From NCBI GenBank assembly GCA_963932465.1, contig OZ010794.1, positions 442,309,502-442,373,501 of the forward strand: DNA of 64,000 nt, written 5' to 3'. A model generated the notes under the pieces. The model made no database searches, was not told where the DNA came from, and worked only from the letters and a program-made list of their open reading frames with translations. Position numbers and translations under genes: made by a program. Shown piece after piece: positions 21,470-32,489 of the stretch (position 1 is the first letter of the stretch; every line of letters starts with the position of its first letter). The stretch is from Maratus speciosus. Its lineage: Eukaryota > Arthropoda > Arachnida > Araneae > Salticidae.

Positions 21470-22689
21470 GCAGGGACGAAACTAAGGTGGGGCAGAGGAG
21501 CATGTGCCCCGGGCACCCGAATGAAGGGGCGCCCTATGAAGATTTTGTTAGTCGATTTTTCTCACATCTATGTTTAGCACGGTATTGTTAAAATCATCCT
21601 GTCTGGCGTATGATAAAGCATAGAAGAATCTAAAGATGATATGGCATAAGGATCCTGTATAAACATAATTTTTTTTTTTTTCGATTCCGTTTTCAAGATT
21701 TTTAATCAATCAATATATGACAAAGCCAAGGGCGGATCCAGCTCACCATTTAGAGGGGGGGCCATGGATTTCCCTTTTTTGGGTGGGAGGGGATCACATC
21801 TCGTTATGAGATTTTTTTTATATTGAAAGCTATTCCCAAATCCAAACTAAAATCTCTTTTGATACTTTCATGAAGTCATTTTCATTCGTAAATACAAAAA
21901 ATTTGCATTAACATTCGTAGAAATATAAAGTTTACTGATTTTATTAAGATACCAAGAAATTAAAGAGTTTCCTATTTTCTTATAAAGTCAAAGATTCATT
22001 CAGAAAATGTTGTCAAAGTTAGCATTTTTAGCCAAGTTTTACGAGTTGACAGCGACAGAAATGTCGTCGCAAGGGAAGAGTTGGCTGTCACTTCCGGAAA
22101 TTCAGTTTAAAAAGTCTAACAATTGCCAACGGTTAAATATGGCAAAGATTTGTATTCAGTTTTAGAGGTAAGTCCGTACACATTGGCAGCTATGTGATTC
22201 TATTAGTGTCATGAAAATTGCAGGTGTAGCTTCTTCTTTCTGCTCAAAGTATTAAGTAGTTTTTTTTCAATCGGACTTATATCTTTGGAATGGATCATTT
22301 TCTTCTGATGGGCTGATGGCTTCCATTATTATGAAACAGCTGTTATACATGAAGTGCTAGGTGAAGATGGAAGAGCAGTCGTAAAAAGTTAGAACTCTGA
22401 TCTTCTTGTCAGAATGGGAAAAAAAAAATGGCTATAATGTTTTTTTAATTATGGCCATTTTTTTCCCATTCTGACCAGAAGATCAAAGTTCTAACTTTTT
22501 ACGACTGCTCTTCCATCTTCACCTGACACTTAATTTATAACAGCTGTTTCATAATAATGGAAGCCATCAGTACATCAGAAGAAAATAACTCGATTAAAAT
22601 TCTCTTTCTAAATATACATTGCGGAAGAAGGGGGGGGGGGGGCAAAATCCATGTTTGCCCCGGGTGCAAAAAAGGCTAGTTTCGGCCTT
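21470..22689. mobile_element. hAT-like non-autonomous element
   Basis: The left end is GCAGGGACGAAACTAAGG and the right end TAGTTTCGGCCTT. Subterminal TGCCCCGGGCACCC pairs with GCCCCGGGTGCA. The flanks are ATGTCTTA (21462-21469) and ATGTCTCA (22690-22697), an 8-bp duplication with one mismatch, as expected for hAT. It carries a second GC-rich hAT-like end near 21722-21790 and the palindrome at 22296-22590. No transposase. Confidence 0.5.
22296..22590. repeat. Large near-perfect palindrome, arms about 140 bp
   Basis: The left arm ('cattttcttctgatgggctgatggcttccattattatgaaacag...') and the right arm read from 22590 leftward are the same text with a handful of substitutions. They are separated by about 12 bases near 22439-22450. 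A single arm of the same sequence stands at 48138-48290, next to a pogo-like end. Confidence 0.85.
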
Positions 22690-22854
22690 ATGTCTCAATA
22701 ACAGCACACCAGAACTGAATGTGTTAAAAAAGAAATTTTGGTACTTTAAAACACATGATCATGCCGATATTTCTAAATCACTATTAAAAACTTTCCAATT
22801 TACACATGCCTGCATGTCGCATTTTACCACACTCCGAGGCATTTGTAAATACTA

Positions 22855-22985
22855 CAGTGTCTCTGTATCTCGAACTTCGATATCTCGAAAACCTTGATAT
22901 GTCGAAAAATTATTTCTCCCCTTGATATTACATAGTCCTCTAATATTAATTTTAATTCTTATCTCGAAGAGTTTTCTCTCAAAAA
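22855..22985. mobile_element. Pogo/Tigger-like end fragment
   Basis: CAGTGTCTCTGTATCTCGAA, 'tcgatatctcgaaaacc' and 'gatatgtcgaa' follow TA, the usual wording of Tigger termini. It runs into the copia relic. The second end may be 'cttatctcgaagag' at 22958, but it is incomplete. Confidence 0.35.
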
Positions 22986-23624
22986 ATCTCAAAATTCTCT
23001 CTTCAATGGTTAGAAGTATACTAAATGAAGCAAATCTCCCACACAAATTATGGGGGGAAGCCATATGTACCGCGAACAGAACCAGCTACCTTCAAAATCG
23101 GTAAGCACCACACCCTATGAATTATGGATGAATAGAAAACCAAATTTGAAATATCTCAAAGGTTTTGGCTGTACTGCATACGCCTACATACACAGATAAA
23201 AGAGAGGAAAATTAGACAATAGAGCAGAAAAAGGCACTTTTGTCGGATACGACAGTCACTCTAAGGCGTACAGAATCTATACAAGTGACGGAAGAGTAAT
23301 ATTGGCCGGAAGCGTAAAATTTATAGAAAATAAAAATAATCCAGATACTAACGAAAATCTAGATAGAAGAGAATTAATCGCGGAAACAAACAAACAAACA
23401 CAACAGAAAGACACGAATGAAATAGAAATAGATCAGACACCAACACAAAATGAGCTAAGTCCACCACCCGCGACACATCAATAAACCGCACAAGTGAGAA
23501 GATCAGAAAGAACCAATAGAGGTGTGCCGCCGGACAGGTTTGCTTATGCAGTCCGGCACGATCCAGTATATGTACCTAACAGTTGAGAAGACATGATGAG
23601 TATAAAAAATCCTATAGAAAAAAA

Positions 23625-24627
23625 TCCCTGCCGGCCCGGCCTACAGGTAGAGGTAGATTTCGAAGTCAAATATACTAATTTCACAAACAAAAACTAAATC
23701 ATGATTAGAGATAAATCCACTTTAACAATTTTATCTGGCCGCTTTTGACGATTTTTATTTCATTTTTATATAATAGCTGGTTTTATCAGAATCATGTTAG
23801 GGCGGTATTCAAAAAAATACTTTTCCATGCTCAACAACTCGAAATTTTCTGGCATAATTCCAGATTCATTTTTAATAAAAAAAAAATTTATATGAAACAT
23901 GCTGACGTGATTTTTGAAGAGATTTATAAGCGACCTGTGTTTTTATTTTTTGTTCAATTAATTAAAACTTGATATATAAACAATTATTTTCTCAGAAGGA
24001 CAATATTTTTCGTTTCTAACACAATCGCTTCGGGAAATTCCGTTCAAAATGCCCACTTTGACATCATTTTTTGAAATATATTCTGCCTCTATCAAAAAAT
24101 CGATCATTACGGTACATTATATAGTTTCTGAATAAGCGAATATACCAATTAAATGCGTTTTAGAGTCAGAAAATAAGCAGTTTGGATTTGAGTGCATCCT
24201 TAATACAATGATTTTTCCAACACAATCCGCTTCGGTAAATTCGGTTCGAAATGCCCTTTTTAACAGTATTTTTAAAAATATATTCTGCCTCTATCAAAAA
24301 ATAGACCATTACGGTACATTATATAGTTTCTGAGTAAGAAAACGTGTACCAATTGGAAGCCTTTGAGAGCAAAAATGAATTGTAAAATGAGTCAGAAAAT
24401 AAGCAGTTTTGATTTGAATACACCCTTACTAAGATGATTTTTTTCTTCAACTGCTATGTATTTTTAATTTGTTTTTGCTGTAAGAATTGGTCCTATCCAA
24501 AACTTGTCTATATGTTGTAGACAATATTAAGAAGATATATGATAAATTCATGGGGATTTTATATCTTTTGAATTAACGGAGTTATGGATTTTTTTCTTCT
24601 TCAAACCCCCTTTTTGTTTTCGTTTTT

Positions 24628-24664
<37 letters not shown>

Positions 24665-25261
24665 GTGGTACGAATTGGTCTTATCAAAAACTTGTGGCTA
24701 TAAAAGTTGTAGATAATGTTAAGGATATTTATAATAAAATTAATTGGATTTGCTATCTTGAGAATTGACGACGTTATGAATTTTTTTCTCCCAAAAAACC
24801 TATTTTTTGCGCCCCTTGAGCCCATTTTTAACTTTATCAAAAATCTGTGATACATAAATTTTTGGCCCTATTTTTAGAAGTAATAAAAACTTTAAACTGA
24901 TTTGATATGTACAAAAATTAAGAAGTTATGAGGGGTTTTCTATTTTCACAAAACCCCTCCCTATTTCCATCCCCTTTGTCCGATTTTGCCCATTAACGAA
25001 CTTGACCGAGATTTTATGCCCATTGATTTTATGTATCAGTTTGGAAGAGATTGGTGCAGAATTACGAAAGTTATCGTGTCCAGAAGAAAGTGATATATAT
25101 ATATATAGATAGATAGATAAATAGATAGATATATAAAGTTTTTTACTGAGGGTGGTTTTGGGTTCTAGGGGTCATGATCGATGTAGATGTGCAAAAACTT
25201 TTTCGAAATTCTAACACAGGAACGATCCCAATAGGTAGTATATTTCATACGAAATCTACCT
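23625..25261 (-). mobile_element. Family C HINE-like element, copy C3, inside a copia relic
   Basis: Reverse-strand copy. The 5' hairpin (AGGTAGATTTCGTATG...ATACTACCT read on minus) ends at 25261 and the 3' part (CGAAATCTACCT, then 'cctgtaggccgggccggcaggga') ends at 23625. The core has a 205-bp direct repeat (anchors 'cacaatc.gcttcgg' at 24022 and 24222) and a second repeat near 24430 and 24670 ('gaattggtc.tatc.aaaacttgt'). The copia reading frame resumes on both sides within an A run (T run on the element strand), so the target is again T|T. Confidence 0.7.
24629..24663 (+). repeat. T35 homopolymer in C3
   Basis: A single long T run inside the second core repeat of C3. Its length in the assembly should be treated as uncertain. 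Confidence 0.85.
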
Positions 25262-25361
25262 AAAACAGAAGTGGATAAAAGCGACAGAAGAGGAAATGAA
25301 TTCCCTTAATGAAAATGAAACCTGGTCTGTAGTTGATGATTCAGTTGCTTTAGAGCCAAAA

Positions 25362-26934
25362 AGATCATTAGGCTTGGCAGGTGGCAGGTAGACGACACGC
25401 CTCTTCTTCAGAATTTGGAAAAAGCAAAAGCAACGCCATTTTGTTGCTTTATATACTTTCTCTACGACTTAGGTTTTGTCAACGGAAATAGCTTATTTAC
25501 ACAATGATCGATTACTCCTTTGAAAAGCACGCGATTTCTCTAGGTCGTTTACTTTTTTCATTAAAGGGACGGTCCCTCAAGACAACTTGTCAACATCTGG
25601 AAACCATATGTTGACAAAGGTTTTACGTTCAGTTTAAGGCGATTCTGAAAAAAATACTTTTCCCCGTTCAACAACTCGAAACTTTTTGGAACTTTTTTTG
25701 TTTCATTTTTAAGTGTAAAAGCGATTTAAACGTAATTTGAATTATTGAAGTGATTTGTCATCGAATAGTTTTTTTCACAATTTTCAGAAGCATAATTTTA
25801 GTTATGAATAATAAACATATTTTTAAAGCGGTTCCCAAAAAAGTATATTTTTCCCCCGCTCAATGATGTAAAATTTTGTTTTTTTAAGTTAAAAAAAAGT
25901 AACAACTGTATGTAATTTTTGTAATATTTGGAAAACTTTGATGCTAATTAATAAAACAAGTCTTCTACTAAATTAAAATTACTAATAGAATAATTTTATC
26001 TGTATAGAAATGTAATAATATAATTCATATACATTTTAGCTAAAATAGGAACCCATTATACGTACTTTATAAATTTAGTTTTTTTTTTTTCTTTCACATC
26101 AAGATGGTATGTTATTTCCATTAAAATATAAAGAATATTTTTCATTTCTACTATCCATTCATATTTTAATCCTTTCTTACAGTCAAATTTTCTTTTCCAC
26201 ATAATCAATGAGCTGTCTTCTAAAATACGCATCGTCAAATAAAATTTGTTGCAGGGAGTTAGTGTGTTAAAAAATCTCTCTGAATTTAAAACAAGAAATG
26301 CGGTATGTATACTCGTATTATGCGTTTTATCAATTAAAGTTACAATGCCTCTTTAAATACGTAATGCAAAACTGAAACAAAAAAAGAAAAGAAAAAAACT
26401 TATGTAACATCATTATTTGCACTTGTTTCATACTTAATCAAACTAACAATGCGACTTATATACGATTTAAAATTGAAGTAGTATTAAGAAATTACTTAAT
26501 ATACTAAATTATTATTCTGCAACATTTTGAATTAAATATATATTTAAGGCTGTTTTTTTTGTTTTTTTTTTCTTAACTAATAATACAGCTGAACAGTGTG
26601 AATCTTCTTGGAACATTAACAAAGTATTTTTTTAAAAGTTCATGAAATGCACACACTGTTCGTAATCGTATTAAAATTCTTTAGAATTGCACAGTATTTT
26701 TTATTTTATTGTAAATGTATTTCATCTGTAATCAGTTGTTTACCAATACTTTTGTTTTTAACATCATTCAGAATCTACAACTTTGGCACCATTTTCTAAA
26801 ACTTTCTTAGCCTTTAACGGAAACAGATAAAGGCTATTCGACTTCTTATTACATAAACAAATATACCTGCAAATGCTTTGCATTTAATCATCATTTGAAT
26901 GCATCAAAAAATATCAAGTTTTGATCTGAGATTT

Positions 26935-26967
<33 letters not shown>

Positions 26968-28402
26968 GAAAAAGCTGTAAATTCAAGATCCAAAAATCTT
27001 TAATCACAAATCCATTTGGTTAAACATCCAAAGTATCCAGCAAACCGAATATTAGTCAAAAGGGCCAAATATCGAATCGTGGTCAAATATTCGTAGAATC
27101 ACACTGTCAAAAATGTCAGTTTTGGAGGTTTATGGCAGTATTTTTCATTATTTTTTAATTTTAGGGTTAGCGATATTACTTGTAATGATCAAATTAAATG
27201 GATCAAATTTTTTTTCCAGTTTTTCAAACTATTACATAAAAACATATGCTCCCTTCATTATACATAATTGTGTTGGTCTTTTATAATTCATTTATATCTG
27301 GGCCTTTTTTTAAATTTGCAGTTTTCTTAGCCCATTCTTTCGCCTTCCAGAAAAATGACTAGTATAAAAAGGAAAACTTTGTGTGTAGCATGTATAAAGA
27401 AACACTCCTTTTTATCAATTGTTATGAACTTTTTTTAACCGTATTTATATTTATTGATATATAGTAAAACTTCCGAAAACCGAACATGTTTATAGCTAAT
27501 TCTGAAGTATCACATTTTACTAAACGAGTATTCGGACACCATATACATACATATATAGTTTTCTCTCGAACAGTTTCAGCAGTGTGCTACACGCTGCCTG
27601 CCTTTTGGTTTACAAAATAGCACTCTTCTTGCCCTTCAATGAAAAAAAAAATCCCTTTCTTTTTATATATTAAACAATTTGCTTGCGTAGTAAAAACTGA
27701 TTCTATGTTGTCTTGAAAAGAGAGCCCTGAGTTTTAAATATTAAAAGGGGCTTTAAAAGAAATGCCAGAATCTGAAAAGTGCATTTGTGAATCTGAAAAG
27801 TATCCTTAAGAATCCGAAACGCGTCCTTAAGAATAAAAAATTCCGTTTCTCACAAGCAACACCCTCCCCCCCCCCCTTTAAAAAAAAAATATGTGAGATA
27901 TCCTGTCTCTCTCGGTGTGTGTTGAAATATATAATATACATATATATACATTTGCAATATACCATCGAAACTCGTTTAGATGAACATAGAATATATTCAT
28001 ATAAGTATTAAGCTTAACGCAAAATACTTTTAACATATAAACTGTGTCCATATCCCCTGTCAAAATTACACAAGGATTTAATTACTGATAATGTGAACTA
28101 CTTACATCATAAACAAAATATTAAACAGCCCGCCAGATTCACGTTAACGAGATTCGGCTATGTTTGTATATAAAAAACAAAACTTGCTAAAATTAAATCG
28201 GAAATGAATGAAAAGGATTCCTTTTAGAAGGACTTCCGTCTCAGCAGATAAACGTATCCCATCTTTTATGGAATAAAAATTGTTATGGCGGAATCACTAT
28301 AGGTATTCAAATAATTTTCTATTTTACCAGATATAATTGTTACATATTATGTTCAAGGTTGGAAATAGCACAATTGAGGTTTACTCTAACAGTGCGAAAA
28401 AT
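25362..28402. other. No gene seen over 3 kb
   Basis: AT-rich. About 25610-25690 and 25820-25870 resemble the C3 text at 23800-23840 ('aaaaaatacttttcc..gttcaacaactcgaaa'). An A/G-rich microsatellite is at 26935-26975. A lone pogo-like end ('agtaaaacttccgaaaaccgaac') is at 27463. A C/T-rich tract is near 27860-27880. Short ORFs lack coding character. Confidence 0.4.
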
Positions 28403-28478
28403 GTCCGGACCAGTACACAAACCTGGATACCTTAGCTGTGTTATTGTGCTAATGCTCAACCTATTGAGCTATCCGGAC
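28403..28478 (-). tRNA. tRNA-like cloverleaf, probably a pseudogene or SINE head
   Basis: On the minus strand, 76 nt fold as follows: acceptor stem GTCCGGA/TCCGGAC (7 bp, perfect), TA linker, D arm GCTC-loop-GAGC, anticodon stem TTAGC/GCTAA with an 11-nt loop (ACAATAACACA) instead of 7, variable GGTAT, and T arm CCAG-loop-CTGG. The A-box-like TAGCTCAATAGG is good; the B-box (GGTTTGTGTAC) is poor. The discriminator is A with no encoded CCA, as usual in eukaryotes. The oversized loop means no standard anticodon can be assigned. Confidence 0.45.
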
Positions 28479-29284
28479 GAAACCTGGTTGATATTTTTCA
28501 CTCTTATTTGTTGGACATGAAAAATTCCTTCATTATATTAGGTATTATTTCGTCTTTATCATGAAATATTTCTATTTAAGGCAGTTTTCACTGTATAATT
28601 CACTGTATAACGAACGGTGTCCCTGCTAAGACGTAAAAGCGTTTGAAAAGCATTTTTTCTTATCCCTTGTGATTTTGTTCTAGCGAGTTACACTCCACTC
28701 GGATGAAAATGCTATACTTTTAGCATACACGTATGTGAAACTTATATATATAATATTAATTTTATAAATTATTGGTATTTAAATTCAAAAAATTACAAAT
28801 CACAGTATTTGTGTTTGATTTCTTTGTAATAATCCGTGGAAAGATTTATAACGAAACTATGTAAAGGGTATTTATTATAAAGGACTGAAAAAATTTGAAA
28901 TATTTATAATTCTGAAACCACTCGGCAAAGGAAATCGGAATTTGCTGTCTAAAGCAACTTTTACCTTAGAATGCATTACATTTTATTAAGATTCCCAAAT
29001 GCAACCTACTTTCTGACACATTTTTTATTTCGTTTTTGCTTTGAAATGTATGATTATTATGCAGGTGTTATTCTTATTCAGGAACTATGTAATCAAACCG
29101 TTTTTTTTTTTTTTTTTTTTTTTCCTTTTTCATAAAGGTAGACCACTTTCGGTAAATTTTGTCAAAGTTGGCTATTTGATTCGGACGCGACAGTAGAAGA
29201 AAGTAAAAAAATCTACCGCTGCAGGTGATTTACCGATTTCTAGTTGGCCAAAATTATTTTTGGCGTCATGCATCTCCATGAAAT
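28479..29284. other. No gene seen; T23 run
   Basis: AT-rich and non-coding, with a T run at 29101-29123. About 29140-29215 contains 'gtagaagaaagtaaaaaaatctacc', a small hairpin resembling HINE ends. Confidence 0.4.
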
Positions 29285-30205
29285 TGAAAAATGGTATAGA
29301 TATTCATAACGGCATGTTTGGTATTGCAAAATGAACGAGTAGCAGTCATATTCGTTACAGGAACATTCATAAGAATTTCATTACATTACGGCCTATAAGG
29401 GAAAATCGTTTGCGGTGGTTTTTAATGATGTTTCATGATTTCAAACACCCTGAAATTTATATACATATTTATGAAGTGCACTACAAAGTGCTTGCTATAG
29501 AATATTGTATCGATAGCATTTATCGATCATTTACAGGGACACTAAAAAGAATTACGGTTACATTATGGTCTATGGAGAAAAATCGTTTGTAGTGTATTTT
29601 GTTTATGTTACACTATTTCAAACATATTTAAATTGGTATATATCTCCAAGGTGCTCTGTAAAATGTTTACTATTGAATTTGACATGCATAGCAATTATCT
29701 TTCATATACAGGGGTCAAAAAATAAATCAGTTAGATTTCTCTCTAAGAACAATAATTGCTGGAAGTGCGTTTTCAGTTGTGGAACGTGTTTTTAAATTTT
29801 TAAAAAAATTGTATACTATTGTGTATATATTCAATAAATCATATACAGGGATCCACAAAAAATTTGAAGTACATTTCCGTTTATTGACGGAAATTGCTGA
29901 AAAAGAATTTTCAACTGTGCTATGCGTTCCCTAACTGTTCTAAGTTTTAGCATATTATGCATTATATGATACATCTATACAGGGATAAATTCATATACAC
30001 GGATGTACAAAATGTTCTGTTATTTTTCAACTTAATCTGAAATTATGTTTTCAAACGTGTTATGCGTTTTAATAATTATTAATATGCATCGTTTTTCACG
30101 TTATTAAACTATAAAGTTTTATTGTAGTAGCCTGAATGCGCTGAAAAATGTTTCATAATCTGCTTAATGCATGATTTTACGTTCTTGTTGATAATTTTAA
30201 TGATA
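29285..30205 (+). mobile_element. Family B HINE-like element, copy B4 (5' truncated)
   Basis: About five tandem units with 'tacaggg(a/g)(a/c)...aaaagaat' anchors near 29357, 29535, 29708, 29846 and 29998. The 3' signature 'atgtttcataatctgcttaatgcatgattttacgttcttg' is at 30147-30188. The hairpin and microsatellite end is missing. Confidence 0.6.
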
Positions 30206-31196
30206 CTTTCTTAACGATATAGAAGCTAAAGCTAATTCCATGAAAACTTGTCATGTATGTCACACAGCTGAAAATCGCTATGCTTGTTGTCCACCGTTAT
30301 TTTTGAAAAGTTTGCGTCGCGTTATTTAATTGATGAGATATATCCGATGAAATAAGTCACATTTTTCCGTTCTAAAATACTGGTAGCCAAAAATCGTAGT
30401 ATGTGACAGACATAAGTTTTCATGGAATTAGCCTGAAGTGATAAAACTATTTTTGTATTAATTATAATAGCAAATCATAAAAATTATTTTTTTTTTCTAA
30501 AATTCTATTAAAATTTGAGATACGAGACAAACATTCGATACGTAGGCTAGGCGTAACTTGGGCTCTATGGCTAGGGAGGGCGGGGAGTTTTGAGGCCCTT
30601 TTCTACAAATCTATAACCCCTCCTCCTCCCACCACCACCACCACCATCTTACCAGGGATCTGTCCAGACTTTTCTCTCAGAGTCCTGTTTTTGTGAAATT
30701 ATGAAGAGCTTTTTTACATTTGTGAAAAATCTAGTCCTAATTCTGTGAATTTGAAACGAACGTTATACTCAAGGTTCTTTTTTATATATTTTTAAGAAGA
30801 TATATGTATGTAAAATACATATTTTTTCTTTATACAGTGATACCCCGACTTACGAAAATATTGAATTACAAATCACTTCAGTAATCCTGCCTGCAAGTAT
30901 CACTTTATGTTTAAAAAACTTATCAATGTTTCGCGTTCTTCAACAGAGAAAAATATTTTTTTTTAAACCTCTTTCTAATAAATTTTTCTAACACTTCCTA
31001 ACACTAAAAATTTGACTTTCTACAAGTAAAAACTAGTACTTTAATTTTAAACATTTTATTCATTCGTCCTTAAATTACTTAAAATTGCATAGTTGGAAAT
31101 TAACGTACATAGTAAATCAGATTGTCAGGTTCTGAGAAATATCTGCTATTAGAACTGGGGTTCTATATTATTTTTGTCTTAATATATTATATATTG
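30206..31196. other. No gene seen
   Basis: Non-coding. It has a C-rich (CAC)n patch at 30610-30655 and a lone pogo-like end 'cagtgataccccgacttacgaaaat' at 30836. Confidence 0.4.
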
Positions 31197-31817
31197 TATG
31201 GGCTGTGTACTGGAATTTCAAAATAAGTCTTTCCTTATCTAAAACTGGATCTAAGCCGGTGAAAATATATAGATGTTATGAAGGGGAAAAAAGATAGTTG
31301 GAGAGGGGTGTGCCCAACCTTTTGAGATGTCTGTGGAAGATGGGAAGATAAAAGCATTCCACGAACGAAGAAAAGAGTTTGAAATGTGAACCAGGTAGAA
31401 AACCCCGGAGGGGTTACGTTGAGAAGGAGCAAGGGGTTGCTGGAAGGCAGTCTCTGATGCTGAGATAATCAGTTTGGAGCGTAGCGCGCAAAGTGGACGG
31501 GTGTCCCGGGGGAGAGCTCTTAGAGATAGAGCGTAGGCTTAGAGCACATAGGTGTTGGGAGATCGAGATTGATCTCCGGAAAGCTAATTTAACGTGTGTA
31601 GAGTGAGAGTGGTTTAACGTAGTTTAACAGTACACAGCCAACATTTACTGTATTCAATTTAATGTTGAACCGGATCATCTATATCCGAGTTTGTAAGTGT
31701 AAATAGTCTTTTGTTGTTGTGTAAATAGTGTGTAAATAAACTGTTAATTTAGTTAATTGAAAGCGTTGGTTTTCATTTAAACAATCTTCTCAGTGCGTGA
31801 CCGATATCACGTAATCA
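31197..31817 (+). mobile_element. Possible orphan LTR plus primer-binding stub of another retrotransposon
   Basis: A block less AT-rich than its surroundings, beginning TGTATGGGCTGTG and ending ...CACGTAATCA, with a polyadenylation-like AATAAA near 31734. It is followed at once by TATCGGTGGTAGCAG, in the position of a primer-binding site (TGGTAGCAG). The element body is absent: the copia insertion begins 90 bases later. No second copy is in the window to prove the ends. Confidence 0.3.
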
Positions 31818-31910
31818 TATCGGTGGTAGCAGTATATAAATAATAAGGATTTTCTTCGAAGTTGTGCGGACTAAGAGGAAACTCCGACACAGATATTTAA
31901 TCAAATATTA

Positions 31911-32489
31911 TGTTAGTATTTGAATCCCAATGAAAAACAGGCGTGAGTAAGTTAGATAAAATTGGGACTTACCCGTTCTTCAGGATACTTATCTTCTATT
32001 TCGGTGTAAATCCACATTTTGTGTAATCCAATATAATGGTTTCCCAATGTAATGTGTTAGTTGTCATAATTTTAATCAACCACTTTTTATAACCTCCTTT
32101 GAGAAAAAATTGTAGACTATTATATCAAATGAATAAGCAGTGGTAACACTTTAAGCTATTTAATTCACTTTCTTTTAAAATTGTGAAAAAGAGAGAGCAT
32201 TTTTCATCCCTCTTCTCTTGAACAACTACATTTTCAGAATGAAAAAATATTTACATTATAAGATAATAAATCAGTAATAATAATTGTAATAGCAATATCA
32301 TAATAATAATAATAAATCAGTTTAATGTCTATGAGTCACTCAACAAGTCATTATCTTTATCAAGGTTTTCAAGGTTAAATACATCTTTCACATTTGAAAA
32401 GATTTATGGCTGAGTTGATATGACGCATTATTTATGTAACTGAGGAAATTACTTTTATCACAGCTAATTAGCTTGATTTATATCCATCA
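31911..32489 (-). repeat. 3' LTR of the copia element
   Basis: 579 bp, identical to 36608-37186 apart from one base. The end of the pol reading frame, including its stop at 32464-32466, lies inside this LTR. Confidence 0.95.

Larger units (their letters stand above)
22990..25337 (+). pseudogene. Ty1/copia relic: integrase to start of reverse transcriptase
   Basis: Decayed coding sequence read in several frames. MVRSILNEANLPHKLWGEA near 23009 is the C-terminal integrase motif. FVGYDSHSKAYRIY near 23238 and VRRSERTNRGVPPDR near 23496 are typical of the copia integrase tail. KQKWIKATEEEMNSLNENE near 25265 opens the reverse-transcriptase domain. It has stops and frameshifts (near 23105, 23131, 23200 and 23586) and is split by the C3 element at 23625-25261. 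Reading stops at 25337 exactly where the plus-strand fragment at 39366 takes up the same protein. The catalytic triad region and Gag are missing. It is a different subfamily from the element at 31911-37186. Confidence 0.8.
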
